64,000 nucleotides of DNA from an uncultured bacterium (GTDB lineage: Bacteria; Cyanobacteriota; Vampirovibrionia; Gastranaerophilales; Gastranaerophilaceae), in NCBI GenBank assembly GCA_902462155.1, contig CABQAQ010000002.1:124001-188000 (forward strand), written 5' to 3'. A program made the position numbers and the translations under genes. Within the stretch, counting starts at the first letter, position 1, and every line of letters begins with the position of its first letter. Shown one piece after another: positions 1 through 9,287 of the stretch. Below the pieces are notes generated by a model. It was not told where the DNA came from. It did no database searches and was given only the letters and a program-made list of their open reading frames with translations.

Positions 1-90
1 TATATCTTAAAAATACTTGTATAAGCTATTTAATTAATATAAAATATTTTTAATAAATAAATTATTTAAGGAGTAATAGAGTAACTTATT

Positions 91-1086
91 ATGAAATTAG
101 CAATTTTAGGAACTGGTCAATGGGGTCTTACTTTAGCTTGGCTTTTAAGCAATAACTTTCGTAATATTTCTGTTTGGGGAAGAAATCCTAAAACAGTTGA
201 CTCCTTAAACAGATTGAGAAAATTTAATCTACCTGTTGAGTTTTCATTTAATCAAAATATTTCTTTTACAACTGATTTAAATGAGGCCGTCTGTGAAGCT
301 GACTTTATTTTAATGGTAATCTCCACATCCGGTATAAGAGAAGTATGTCAAAAACTTTCAACTCTAAATTTAAAAAATAATCAAATATTAATTAATACAT
401 CAAAAGGGCTTGAATTACCAAGCTTAAAAAGGATGTCCGAAGTAATAAAAGAAGAATTACCAAATATAAATTATGCGGTTCTTTCAGGCCCGACATTAGC
501 AAAAGAAATACTTCTTGGATTACCTACAGCGGCTACTGTTGCTTCTTTTGATATTAATATTGCAACTATTGTTCAAAAATATTTTAATGTTAACTCTAAA
601 TTCAGATTATACACAAACAAAAATGTTATAGCTGTTGAACTTGGTGGTAGCTTAAAAAATGTTATAGCCATAGCCTCAGGTTTTGCTTATTCTATGAAAC
701 TTGGTGAAAATGCTAAAGGTGCTTTATTAACTCGTGGTATGGCTGAAATTATAAGAATTGCTTCTGTTTTTAATGCAGATATTCCGACTTTATATGGATT
801 ATCCGGTATGGGCGACTTAATTGCTACTTGCTCCAGTTTTGATTCTAGAAATTTTAAGGTAGGTTTAATGTTAGGTCAAGGATTAAAAATTGACCAAATA
901 CAACAAAATCTCGGCTGTACTGCTGAAGGTATTAAAACTTCTAAAGCTGTTTGCAAATTAGCTAAAAGCTATAATATTGAAACACCTATTGCTAACGCTA
1001 TATACGAGGCTATTTATACTGATATTTCTCCAGAGGATGTGTTATTTAAACTTATGAATCGTAAATTAAAATCCGAATATTCTTAA
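91..1086 (+). CDS. gpsA: Glycerol-3-phosphate dehydrogenase [NAD(P)+]
   Basis: This cytosolic enzyme reduces dihydroxyacetone phosphate to sn-glycerol 3-phosphate, the backbone of phospholipids. The 331-residue protein has the family's usual length. It opens with the Rossmann dinucleotide motif GTGQWGLTLA (residues 7-16). The catalytic region is intact: NTSKGLE with Lys105, SGPTLAKEI at 132-140, the lysine of SLKNVIAIASG near 189, and GLSGMGDLIATC from 236. An AAGGAG lies 17 bases before the ATG, which is far; a nearer AGAG may serve instead. The gene stands alone, with 157 bases before the next gene and no clear terminator. Confidence 0.96.
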   Translation: MKLAILGTGQWGLTLAWLLSNNFRNISVWGRNPKTVDSLNRLRKFNLPVEFSFNQNISFTTDLNEAVCEADFILMVISTSGIREVCQKLSTLNLKNNQILINTSKGLELPSLKRMSEVIKEELPNINYAVLSGPTLAKEILLGLPTAATVASFDINIATIVQKYFNVNSKFRLYTNKNVIAVELGGSLKNVIAIASGFAYSMKLGENAKGALLTRGMAEIIRIASVFNADIPTLYGLSGMGDLIATCSSFDSRNFKVGLMLGQGLKIDQIQQNLGCTAEGIKTSKAVCKLAKSYNIETPIANAIYEAIYTDISPEDVLFKLMNRKLKSEYS

Positions 1087-1243
1087 AACTATTAAAAACT
1101 TCTGATATTTTTATATACAATTTAATTTATTTAAACTATTTTTTACATAACTTCACGAAATGCTATTTTATTTTATCAATTTTATTTGCTTAAGTTAAAA
1201 TAAAATTATGTAATTTGTGAAAGAGATGAAAAAATAATTTAAT

Positions 1244-2233
1244 ATGGTAATAAGTTTAAATGAAGTATTTATGATTTTAGGGTTTCTATTCTCCCTATTT
1301 TCTTGCGTATCAAATGATGTAATTCAAACACTTGGTACTTTCTTAAGCTCAAATAGAGATAAACCTGCTTGGATAATTTGGCTATTTGCCAGTATTGTTC
1401 TTGTTATTACTCTAACTTATGGCTGGATAGTTAATGATGGTGATATGGCTTTTGGCCGTCTTGATAGAATACCGTTTAATAATAGTTTTGCTTGGTGGCA
1501 TATTCTACCTCCTCTCATTCTTATATTCTTAACAAAATTCTCTATACCCGTATCTACAACTTTCCTAATACTAAGTGTATTTAGTTCTAGCGCTCTTGTT
1601 GGTTTAATACTTCTTAAATCTTTCATAGGCTATGCTTTAGCTTTTCTTATTTCTGTTATTTTATATACATTCTTAGCTAGACCTTTAGAAAAAAAATTCC
1701 TTTATTCTGAAAAAAAATACTCTAAAAAATGGATTATAGCTAAATGGTGTTCTACTGCCTTTTTATGGTCTATGTGGATATGTCAAGATGCGGCTAATCT
1801 TTTAGTCTTTTTACCACGTAAAGCTTCTTTTACTCAGTTTATTTTTGTAATCGCTTCTTTTGTTTTATTTCTTGGCTATGTTGCTTATACTCGTGGCGGT
1901 AATATTCAAAATATAGTTAAGTTAAAAACTAATACTCAAGATATTCGTTCAGCTACCATCATTGATTTGGTTTTTGCTTTTATTTTATTATACTTTCAAA
2001 ATGTAAACAATATTCCTATGTCAACCACTTGGGTTTTTATAGGACTCTTAGCCGGACGAGAAATTACTCTTTACCATCGCTTAAGATTTGAATCACCTAA
2101 AAAAGTATATAAACATATTGCTAAAGACTTTACTAAAACATTCTTTGGACTTATTGTTTCTATCTTAGTTGTAGAAGTACTTCTTGGTTTTCCTCATTTT
2201 AAACACATTTTTGTTCAGTATTTTAGCAGTTAA
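1244..2233 (+). CDS. Divergent PiT-like inorganic phosphate/anion permease
   Basis: This is a polytopic inner-membrane protein of 329 residues with about eight to ten hydrophobic segments. Two pseudo-repeated signatures resemble those of the PiT (inorganic phosphate transporter) family. In the first half, SNDVIQTLGT (from residue 23) and PVSTTFLI (102-109) match the ANDVANAxGT and PVSTTH pattern. In the second half, CQDAANLLVF (from 180) and PMSTTWVFIG (258-267) repeat the same layout. The first Asn-Asp pair is kept; the second is Gln-Asp. PiT proteins normally carry Na+- or H+-coupled phosphate, but overall similarity looks low, so the substrate is an inference. The ribosome site is weak. 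MutL follows 25 bases downstream. Confidence 0.6.
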   Translation: MVISLNEVFMILGFLFSLFSCVSNDVIQTLGTFLSSNRDKPAWIIWLFASIVLVITLTYGWIVNDGDMAFGRLDRIPFNNSFAWWHILPPLILIFLTKFSIPVSTTFLILSVFSSSALVGLILLKSFIGYALAFLISVILYTFLARPLEKKFLYSEKKYSKKWIIAKWCSTAFLWSMWICQDAANLLVFLPRKASFTQFIFVIASFVLFLGYVAYTRGGNIQNIVKLKTNTQDIRSATIIDLVFAFILLYFQNVNNIPMSTTWVFIGLLAGREITLYHRLRFESPKKVYKHIAKDFTKTFFGLIVSILVVEVLLGFPHFKHIFVQYFSS

Positions 2234-2258
2234 ATTAAAATATAAAGGAGCTTTTCTT

Positions 2259-4064
2259 GTGGGTCGTATCATTCAATTATCAAAAGATCTTATTAATAAA
2301 ATAGCAGCTGGTGAAGTCATAGAAAGACCTGCTTCTGTTGTTAAAGAACTTGTTGAAAATTCTATAGATGCTAATGCTTCAAAAATAGAAATTACTGTTA
2401 CAAATGATTGTCTGAACTTAAGGATTGCTGATAATGGATCAGGTATTCATCCTGATGATATATCATTAGCTTTTTCAAAGCACGCTACAAGCAAAATATC
2501 TAAGTATAATGATCTATGGGAAATAAACTCTTTTGGATTCCGTGGGGAAGCTTTATCCAGTATTTTCTCTATTTCCAGACTGACTTGTTATACCAGAATT
2601 AAAGAAAATGACTACGCTATAAAAGTAGAATCTGATGATAATATAGGTTTTAAAACTTCTACGACGGCTTCTGCTATAGGTACCATTTTTGAAATAAAAG
2701 ATCTTTTCTATAATGTACCTGCCAGACTTAAATTTTTAAAAAATCCTAAAACGGAATTTTCTTATATCCAAGAAGTTATTCAATCTTTAGCTTTAGCTAA
2801 CCCTGATGTTTCTTTTACTCTATATAATAATTCTACACGCTCTGTTCATACTTCTGGATCCGGAGCTTTACTTAATACTATATGTGAAATTTATTCTAAT
2901 TCTTTAGCAACTAATCTTCTTAAAGTAGAATGTAAAGACGAATTAAGTAAACTATCTCTTAATGGCTATATTTCTATACCATCTTTTGAACGTTCCAGTA
3001 AAAAATCTATTCATACTTTTGCTAATAAAAGATCAATTAAATGTTCTGTTTTTTCTAAAGCTATTGATAATGTTTATAAAACCCGTATGGAAAAAGGGAA
3101 ATATCCTTTTATTGTTCTTAATTTAGATATTAAGCCTTCTGATATTGATATTAATGTTCATCCGGCAAAAAAAGAGATACGATATAAAAATCCAAATCAA
3201 ATTTTTCAGTTTATATTTTCATCTCTTGATAAAACATTATCTAATGCCAGTTATCTAGAAAAAGATGATAAAATTATTGATTTTTCTTCTAAATTTAAAG
3301 ATGATAATGGTGATGATCTACTTATTTGTGAAAAACAACTTATTGATAATAATCAAATAACTCTATATTCTATGGATAACCCAATTTTAAATGTTCGTCC
3401 TGAAAATAATTTTATAGAGCCTATTTTTCATAATTCCAACAACATAGAGTCTACACCTGATAATTCATCTGAGAGTTTTTTAAATCAAGATAATAATTTA
3501 GATAATATTAATTTTAAAATTATTGGACAATATTTAAACACTTATATTCTTTTTGAAGAAGACGATTCGCTTTTTATCGTGGATCAGCATATTGCAGATG
3601 AAAGATATATATATAATCAGTTAAAAGAAACTAAAGAAGTAGCCTCTCAGATATTATTAATTTCTGATGTATTTGATCTTGCACCATCTGACTATGCTTT
3701 TTTGGATGATAATAAAGATTTCTTTAAAAAACAAGGATATGAATATAATTTAATTGATGGTAATAAATTAATTTTTAGAAAAATTCCTCAAGTAATAGCT
3801 CATTTAAAGTTAAAGGATATTTTTTCTCAGGTTGTAAACTGCAAAGATAAAAGTGATATAGATCTTGAGGAAAGAATAATCATTACAACATCGTGCAAAG
3901 CTGCAATAAAAGCCGGACAACCTTTAAGCTTATGGCAAATGCAGGGATTAATATCTAAATGGAAAAGAACAAAAGATTGCTTTACTTGTCCACATGGTAG
4001 ACCAATTGTTCATAAATTCTCTCAAAAAGATATAGCCGGATTATTTAAACGTAATGTTGACTAA
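2259..4064 (+). CDS. mutL: DNA mismatch repair protein MutL
   Basis: MutL links mismatch recognition by MutS to strand removal. I choose the GTG at 2259 because AAAGGAG lies eight bases upstream and the protein then begins with VGRIIQLSKDLINKIAAGEV, the conserved family start; a longer frame reaching back into the previous gene is not needed. The GHKL ATPase motifs are present: VVKELVENSIDA, DNGSGI, and FGFRGEALSS. The C-terminal domain has DQHIADER at residue 442 and CPHGRP at 577-582. The endonuclease motif DQHA-x2-E-x4-E is incomplete: the fourth residue is Ile and the last Glu is Asn. No mutS is nearby. The 601-residue length is normal. Confidence 0.95.
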   Translation: MGRIIQLSKDLINKIAAGEVIERPASVVKELVENSIDANASKIEITVTNDCLNLRIADNGSGIHPDDISLAFSKHATSKISKYNDLWEINSFGFRGEALSSIFSISRLTCYTRIKENDYAIKVESDDNIGFKTSTTASAIGTIFEIKDLFYNVPARLKFLKNPKTEFSYIQEVIQSLALANPDVSFTLYNNSTRSVHTSGSGALLNTICEIYSNSLATNLLKVECKDELSKLSLNGYISIPSFERSSKKSIHTFANKRSIKCSVFSKAIDNVYKTRMEKGKYPFIVLNLDIKPSDIDINVHPAKKEIRYKNPNQIFQFIFSSLDKTLSNASYLEKDDKIIDFSSKFKDDNGDDLLICEKQLIDNNQITLYSMDNPILNVRPENNFIEPIFHNSNNIESTPDNSSESFLNQDNNLDNINFKIIGQYLNTYILFEEDDSLFIVDQHIADERYIYNQLKETKEVASQILLISDVFDLAPSDYAFLDDNKDFFKKQGYEYNLIDGNKLIFRKIPQVIAHLKLKDIFSQVVNCKDKSDIDLEERIIITTSCKAAIKAGQPLSLWQMQGLISKWKRTKDCFTCPHGRPIVHKFSQKDIAGLFKRNVD

Positions 4065-4070
4065 AAAATA

Positions 4071-4658
4071 TTATAATAAACTATTATAAACATCTATAGT
4101 TTGCGAACATATTTTTAAATTTCTATCTACTAAACTTTTTATCGTTAATTTAAAACATACAAGCATTGCCTGATTTAATCCATCGTCTGTATTATCAAGA
4201 AGATCATATATTGATTCTCTAAATTTTAGATCACGTGTATTTGGCTCAATTTTATCACTTAAGAAAATAATTTTATCAAAATCACTCATATCAACTTTCC
4301 CTATTGTATGAACCCTTATTGCATTTAATATTTCACTATCTTTTACATTAAACTGATTCATAGCTATCCAAGCACTTACCGGAGCATGCAGTGTTTTATA
4401 ATTAAGTAACTCACAAGTACCTACTTCAGGAATGTTTTTTTCTATAATTTCATATAGTAACTCTTTAGAAAAACATTTTGCACAATCATGCAATAAACCT
4501 GCTAGTCTTGCTTTCTCTACATTAAGATTATATTTTTTTGCTAAATTACAAGCTTCTTCCATTACTCCTAAAGAATGTTTATATCTTTCTTCATCCAGAT
4601 TATCCTTTAACCATATTTTTAGTTCATCTATGCTTTTATCTGTATAAACCTTGTTCAT
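4071..4658 (-). CDS. yqeK: YqeK-type HD-domain Ap4A hydrolase
   Basis: The 195-residue protein matches the YqeK family of HD-domain hydrolases, which split diadenosine tetraphosphate symmetrically into two ADP. Metal-binding residues are visible in order: His28, the HD pair at 57-58 in LLHDCAK, His91 in TLHAPV, His117 in RVHTIG, and Asp135 in FLSDKIEP. Its start overlaps the end of nadD by 23 bases, the usual nadD-yqeK pairing, so the two are probably co-translated. It faces mutL tail to tail with only six bases between. The rsfS gene that often follows yqeK in Firmicutes is absent here. Confidence 0.9.
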   Translation of the reverse strand: MNKVYTDKSIDELKIWLKDNLDEERYKHSLGVMEEACNLAKKYNLNVEKARLAGLLHDCAKCFSKELLYEIIEKNIPEVGTCELLNYKTLHAPVSAWIAMNQFNVKDSEILNAIRVHTIGKVDMSDFDKIIFLSDKIEPNTRDLKFRESIYDLLDNTDDGLNQAMLVCFKLTIKSLVDRNLKICSQTIDVYNSLL

Positions 4659-5241
4659 AAATATACTCCATAATTTCTTTTGGTACTAAATTATCTATCT
4701 GTTTTTGATTTTTAACTTTTTGCCTTATATCTGTCGATGAAATGTTAATAAGTTTAAAATCTAATTTAATAAAATCAAATCCATCATTTTTTAAATTTCC
4801 CAATATATCTTTATCAGTATTATAATCTTCAATACGTGGTAAAAGTAAAAATCGAACCATTCTTTTTAATTGTTCAGAATTATACCACGATTTTATTTTA
4901 AAAAAAGCATCCATCCCAATAATAAAATTAAATTTTTCCCTATAAGATATTTTATATTTTTCATAAAGAGCCATAATTGTATTATAAGTATAGGAAGGTT
5001 TAGGTAGATGAAATTCTATATCATCCGAGGAAAAAAAAGGATAATTCTTAATTGCAATATTAATCATCTCAAGACGTTTTAACTCTAGCTTACTATTAAG
5101 ATTTTTAAATGGAGGGCAATATGATGGAATAAATATAATTCTATCAAAATTGTATTTTTCTAAAACTAATTTAGCCATCTTTAAATGACCATAATGAATA
5201 GGATTAAAAGTTCCTCCATAAATAGCAATATTATTCATCAT
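4636..5241 (-). CDS. nadD: Nicotinate-nucleotide adenylyltransferase
   Basis: NadD transfers AMP from ATP to nicotinate mononucleotide, giving deamido-NAD in NAD biosynthesis. The nucleotidyltransferase signature GGTFNPIHYGHL is at residues 9-20, IIGMDAFFKIKSWY at 107-120, and the C-terminal ISSTDIR at 167-173. Length (201 residues) is typical. The gene begins with two consecutive ATG codons directly at the stop codon of the upstream kinase-like gene, so translation is probably coupled. It is the middle gene of a three-gene minus-strand operon. Confidence 0.95.
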   Translation of the reverse strand: MMNNIAIYGGTFNPIHYGHLKMAKLVLEKYNFDRIIFIPSYCPPFKNLNSKLELKRLEMINIAIKNYPFFSSDDIEFHLPKPSYTYNTIMALYEKYKISYREKFNFIIGMDAFFKIKSWYNSEQLKRMVRFLLLPRIEDYNTDKDILGNLKNDGFDFIKLDFKLINISSTDIRQKVKNQKQIDNLVPKEIMEYIYEQGLYR

Positions 5242-6116
5242 TATTTTAATGCAAGTAATTCTTTAGTTTTATTGTTATTAATAAAATTTTCAGCTAAATT
5301 TAATATTTTAGAAATAAATGATTTATATTTTTCTCTAGATGTTTCGCCAGACAAAACAATATCTGCAAACTTGCAAGTAGGATGAATATAAATTTGAGCT
5401 TTATTTGAGGCATTAGCATAAACACTATGTGCGGAATGTCCAAGATTACGTTCTTGAGCTCGTTTAAAGAATCTCTCTTTCTGGACTTCTTTACTTACGT
5501 GAACATAAATTTTAAAATCAAAAACATTACGAATTTTATCCGTTAAAGTAAATAAACCTTCTGAAATAATAATTTTAGAAGGCAAAGTATAAATAATATT
5601 ATCAATTCTTTTTGCGGTACCGGACATATCATATTTTGGTAAATAAACAGGTTGATTTTTCATCAATAGAGAAATATGTTGATTCATAAGTTCAAGTTCT
5701 AAAGCATCCGGAATATCAAGATCATAGTTTTGAGCAAATGCACTAAAGCTACCATAATAACTTACAAGTTCTGATCTATCATAATAATAATCATCAGTAT
5801 TAACTCTTGTAATCAAATTATCTAAATTATATTTTTTTCTAAATCCTAAAATAGTATCGATAACATCTTGAGTAATAGTAGATTTTCCACTAGCAGTTTC
5901 ACCGGCAATACCTATTGTCGCTGATCTTTTTATATTCTGTGTTAAAAAAAGAGCTATTTTATGAACAACATTAGAATTTAAACTAATAAAAATCGAATCC
6001 TCTGAATTAATCTCTTCTTGAAATATATTATTTAAGGATGTCTCTAAAGCCTCAAACCTTTGTAGTTCCATCGGTTCTAAATACGGATTAACTTCATTCA
6101 TTAAATAATCTTCCAT
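5241..6116 (-). CDS. Uridine kinase/phosphoribulokinase-family P-loop kinase
   Basis: The protein carries the Walker A motif GETASGKS (residues 75-82 counted from an upstream TTG) followed by TDDYYYD, resembling the D-x-Y/F substrate motif of uridine kinases and phosphoribulokinases. In this family the P-loop is usually near the N-terminus; here about 65 residues precede it. The substrate (uridine/cytidine or another small molecule) cannot be fixed from sequence. I place the start at the ATG at 6116, with AAAGG eleven bases upstream; a TTG at 6125 is an alternative. It is the first gene of the operon with nadD and yqeK, and diverges from lptC across a 220-base spacer. Confidence 0.75.
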   Translation of the reverse strand: MEDYLMNEVNPYLEPMELQRFEALETSLNNIFQEEINSEDSIFISLNSNVVHKIALFLTQNIKRSATIGIAGETASGKSTITQDVIDTILGFRKKYNLDNLITRVNTDDYYYDRSELVSYYGSFSAFAQNYDLDIPDALELELMNQHISLLMKNQPVYLPKYDMSGTAKRIDNIIYTLPSKIIISEGLFTLTDKIRNVFDFKIYVHVSKEVQKERFFKRAQERNLGHSAHSVYANASNKAQIYIHPTCKFADIVLSGETSREKYKSFISKILNLAENFINNNKTKELLALK

Positions 6117-6339
6117 TATTTTCAAGACCTTTCATTATTCAATTTTTATTATATATTAGATAACATCTATAAAACTAAAGTCAAAATTTTATTGCTATCA
6201 ATTTTTAAATATTTTATCATGTTTTTTTTTAATTTGTATATAAAAATAATGAAAAGTGTTAAATTTTATTGCAAAGTTATTAATAATAAAAATAATTTCG
6301 TTGTTATTAAAAAAATATCTATGATAAAATAATGATTAA

Positions 6340-6912
6340 ATGAAAAAGCGGAATATAACATATATAGTAATAGGAAGTATAATACTAGTTGGTTGTATAT
6401 GGGCATTTTTAGCCTCACTTGTAATTACAGCTAAGTTTAAAAATGATATTAAAAGTTCAAAAATAAGTCAGCAAAAAGTAGCTATTGAAGGAATGCTTTT
6501 AACCGAAACTAAAGATGGTGAAAAATTATGGGAACTATATGCTGATAAAGCTTATTATGATAGCAATACAAAAATTATCCTACTTGAAAATATTATAGGA
6601 AATTTCTGGCAAAATAAAGAAGTATTTGCTTCTGCTAAATCTTCTCTAGGTACATATAATACAGTAAATAAAAAAGTTATCTTATATAACGATAGTTTTA
6701 TTGCATATAAAGATGGTATGTATCTAAAATCAAATCTTATTGAATGGACAGGCAAAAATCAAGATATTACTGCTTCCAAAAATGTCATCATAGAAAAACC
6801 AAACGAGTATAAAATATATGCTCCAAAAGCTATTTTCACTGATAATATGACTGTATTTAAAGTAATAGGAAAAGTGAGAACAGAAATCTACAGAAAAGGA
6901 CATACTTTATGA
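6340..6912 (+). CDS. lptC: LPS export periplasmic protein LptC
   Basis: LptC is the membrane-anchored periplasmic part of the LptBFG-C bridge that moves lipopolysaccharide to the outer membrane. This 190-residue protein has one N-terminal transmembrane helix (about residues 8-27) followed by a beta-rich domain, with the typical EGMLLTETKDGEKLWELYADKA-like strand pattern of the family. Its stop overlaps the start of the lptA-like gene by four bases (ATGA). That neighbour, and the envelope genes elsewhere in the window, support the call. The ribosome site is weak. Confidence 0.85.
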   Translation: MKKRNITYIVIGSIILVGCIWAFLASLVITAKFKNDIKSSKISQQKVAIEGMLLTETKDGEKLWELYADKAYYDSNTKIILLENIIGNFWQNKEVFASAKSSLGTYNTVNKKVILYNDSFIAYKDGMYLKSNLIEWTGKNQDITASKNVIIEKPNEYKIYAPKAIFTDNMTVFKVIGKVRTEIYRKGHTL

Positions 6913-7868
6913 AAAAGTGTTATATATTTATTATCTTTATAATATTTACAATGTTTAATATGGCTATAGCTGCTAATTTAGTTATTGAGTCAAATACTCA
7001 AGAAGTTGATGCTGCTAAAAATACTCTTAATCTCGAAGGCGATATAAAAGTACAACTGGATAATATCATCATCCAAGCTCCAAAAGCTAAAGGGAATCTG
7101 GATCCAAAGACAAAAAAATTAATTGATGTAGATTTTTTATTTAAACCTTATGCTTTTCAAGTCCAAGGTGATAAAAAAAATGAGGTAAAAGCTGATATTA
7201 TAAACGTGTCTTTACTTAAAAATATTATTACTGCTAAAGGTAACACTCAATCTAATGTTATACAAAATAATCAACCTATTGTTATAATTAACTCTGAATC
7301 ACAAGAATACAATACAAAAATTGACCAAATGAAAGCGATTGGAAATGTTATAATTCTATATAAGGATGTAAAGACTTTTTCTAATCAAGCTGTTATAGAT
7401 ATTACTCGAAAAGGCCAATTAAAAAAATTACAGCTTATAGGTAATGCAAAAATAGAACAAAAAGATAATAAAGCTAATGCTGATAAATTTACTTATAATG
7501 CTATTACTAAAGATATTATGTCTATAGGCAATACATATACATTAATGAATATGGATAATGGAGATAAAATTGAAGTATGGGCACAATTTCAACAAATCAA
7601 CCAAGCTTCTAATACTATGACAGCAAGTAAAAATGTAAAAGTAATTTATAAAGACTACACAGCTTTAGGCCCTAAAGCTTCTGTTTTCTCGGACAGCAAT
7701 AAAAAGTTTAATAAAATTGTATTTACAGGACGATCAAAAATTATTCAAGAAGGTCGAACTATAGAAGCAGATAGGATTATTATGACTCTTAATCCTAAAA
7801 ACTTCTTTGCCGAAGGAAATGTAAAAACCGTTATTCCAAATGTAAATTCAAATGATGCAGAATTATAA
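6909..7868 (+). CDS. lptA: LptA/OstA-family periplasmic LPS transport protein
   Basis: A signal peptide (about residues 1-21, ending AIAA) is followed by repeated short beta-strand blocks typical of the OstA/LptA jelly-roll. Visible repeats include VDAAKNTLNLEGDIKVQLDN, VSLLKNIITAKGNTQ, YNTKIDQMKAIGNVIILYKD and EADRIIMTLNPKNFFAEGNV, each a strand-turn-strand with a conserved Gly-Asn/Asp turn. The mature protein of about 298 residues is longer than E. coli LptA (about 160), suggesting extra repeats. Translation is coupled to lptC by an ATGA overlap, and the next gene overlaps its 3' end by 17 bases. Confidence 0.82.
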   Translation: MKKCYIFIIFIIFTMFNMAIAANLVIESNTQEVDAAKNTLNLEGDIKVQLDNIIIQAPKAKGNLDPKTKKLIDVDFLFKPYAFQVQGDKKNEVKADIINVSLLKNIITAKGNTQSNVIQNNQPIVIINSESQEYNTKIDQMKAIGNVIILYKDVKTFSNQAVIDITRKGQLKKLQLIGNAKIEQKDNKANADKFTYNAITKDIMSIGNTYTLMNMDNGDKIEVWAQFQQINQASNTMTASKNVKVIYKDYTALGPKASVFSDSNKKFNKIVFTGRSKIIQEGRTIEADRIIMTLNPKNFFAEGNVKTVIPNVNSNDAEL

Positions 7869-8259
7869 TCAGAATAATTTTAAAAAAAATAGTACCTCAA
7901 AAACTGATAATAGATATAAAGGGTTTATTGGTGAAAAAATTGCTTGTGATTTTATCAAAAAATTAGGGTATAAAATTATTCAAACAAATTATCATTATTC
8001 TAAATATGCAGAAATTGATATTATTGCAAAAGAAAATAACACCCTAGTATTTATAGAAGTAAAGGCTAGAAAAAATTTAAATTATGGACATCCTTTAGAA
8101 TCTATCACTTATAATAAATTAAAAAATATTAAACTAGCTATCATAAGTTATTTAAATACAAGCAAAGAAAAATATGACAACTTTAGACTTGATGCGATCT
8201 CTATTGTTAATTTCAAATCTCCTGAAATTACACATCTTAAAAATATATCACTTAACTAA
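7852..8259 (+). CDS. UPF0102/YraN-family endonuclease-like protein
   Basis: This 135-residue protein fits the YraN (UPF0102) family, which has a restriction-endonuclease-like fold but no settled function. The catalytic-like motif is complete: GEKIACDFIKKLGYKII, then YAEIDIIAKENNTLVFIEVKAR reading as E-x-D...E-x-K. It overlaps lptA by 17 bases and could start at either of two adjacent ATG codons (7852 or 7855). It is the last plus-strand gene before the flagellin block and has no clear terminator. Confidence 0.85.
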   Translation: MMQNYNQNNFKKNSTSKTDNRYKGFIGEKIACDFIKKLGYKIIQTNYHYSKYAEIDIIAKENNTLVFIEVKARKNLNYGHPLESITYNKLKNIKLAIISYLNTSKEKYDNFRLDAISIVNFKSPEITHLKNISLN

Positions 8260-8427
8260 GCAAACTTGTATGTCAATAAAAATAATTTTATTTAGATAAA
8301 AACATCTAATACATAATTGTATTTAACACAAACTTAATCTATGAGCGAACACAAATAAGGTACGTTAGAATTATTTATTAATTGCCCTAAAATATAGACT
8401 ATATAGCACTTTTGATAAAAAGATTAA

Positions 8428-9279
8428 TTAAAGAAAGTTTAAGGCAATAGCAGAAGACTGATTTGCTTGAGTAAGCAATGAGGCTGCCATCTGTTGTAAT
8501 ATCTGTGCTTTAGTGTATTTTGCTGTTTCTTTAGCTACATCTACATCTATTAATGCTGATTTTGTTGAATTTAGGTTAATCTGTTGATTGTCTATTAAGT
8601 CTTCCCTTGAATCCAGAATATTTTGATATGCTCCGACTAAGGCTCTTTGAGATTTAATAGCACTCAATGAAGCATTTATTATTTCTCGAATTTTGTCCTT
8701 ATTCCCATCATTTATCGTACTGTTATCATAAATTTTCACACCATCTTTTGTTAAGTCGACAGCATCATAAAAAGCATTCCCAATATTAATTGTATCAGTC
8801 AAACTTGTTCCAACACTGATCAATAAAGTCTGGTTAAAAGAGCTACCACTGCCAGCACTAGCCGAAGAACATATTAAATCTCTATCGTTAAATTTTGCCG
8901 TATCCATTATACTTTTAATTTCATCTGCTGAGGCTTTAAGAGAAGCTTCTATATTTGAAAATGATATAGTAGTATTGCCTTCAAGTGATTTTAAAGTAGA
9001 ATCCATCTTTGAAACTGCATCATATAAAGCAGATAAACTTTCATCCGTTTGATCTAAAATACCCTGTCCAATCTGAACATTTTGCTTAGATTGGTCTAGT
9101 GCTCTTAGATCTGAATCTATTTTAGATGCCATAAAAAATGCTGCAGGGTCATCCGCCGGTGAGTTTACACGCTTGCCTGTTGAAAGTTTTTTCATAGATT
9201 CTTCCATCTGTTTCGTATTTAATGTTAAATATTTTTGTATAATATTTGACATTACATTCGTATTTACCACTATTGGCAT
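8428..9279 (-). CDS. Divergent flagellin paralogue (Fla1)
   Basis: This 283-residue protein has flagellin N- and C-terminal coiled-coil domains but differs strongly from the three upstream copies. The N-terminus MPIVVNTNVMSNIIQKYL and the LSTGKRVNSPADDPAAFFMA block are recognisable, and it ends in ALLTQANQSSAIALNFL-like sequence. The segment after the first helix (DESLSALYDAVSKMDSTL) replaces the VQRIRDLAIQAANE block found in the other copies. It may be a minor filament or hook-proximal flagellin; it could also have another role. The gene has its own upstream region with an unusual inverted repeat that covers its ribosome site. Confidence 0.85.
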   Translation of the reverse strand: MPIVVNTNVMSNIIQKYLTLNTKQMEESMKKLSTGKRVNSPADDPAAFFMASKIDSDLRALDQSKQNVQIGQGILDQTDESLSALYDAVSKMDSTLKSLEGNTTISFSNIEASLKASADEIKSIMDTAKFNDRDLICSSASAGSGSSFNQTLLISVGTSLTDTINIGNAFYDAVDLTKDGVKIYDNSTINDGNKDKIREIINASLSAIKSQRALVGAYQNILDSREDLIDNQQINLNSTKSALIDVDVAKETAKYTKAQILQQMAASLLTQANQSSAIALNFL

Positions 9280-9287
9280 ACAAAATT

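Noticed and set aside
2184..2258. Longer N-terminus of MutL starting at 2184
   Set aside because: It would overlap the previous gene, lacks a ribosome site, and adds a hydrophobic stretch not found in MutL; the GTG at 2259 has AAAGGAG at proper spacing.
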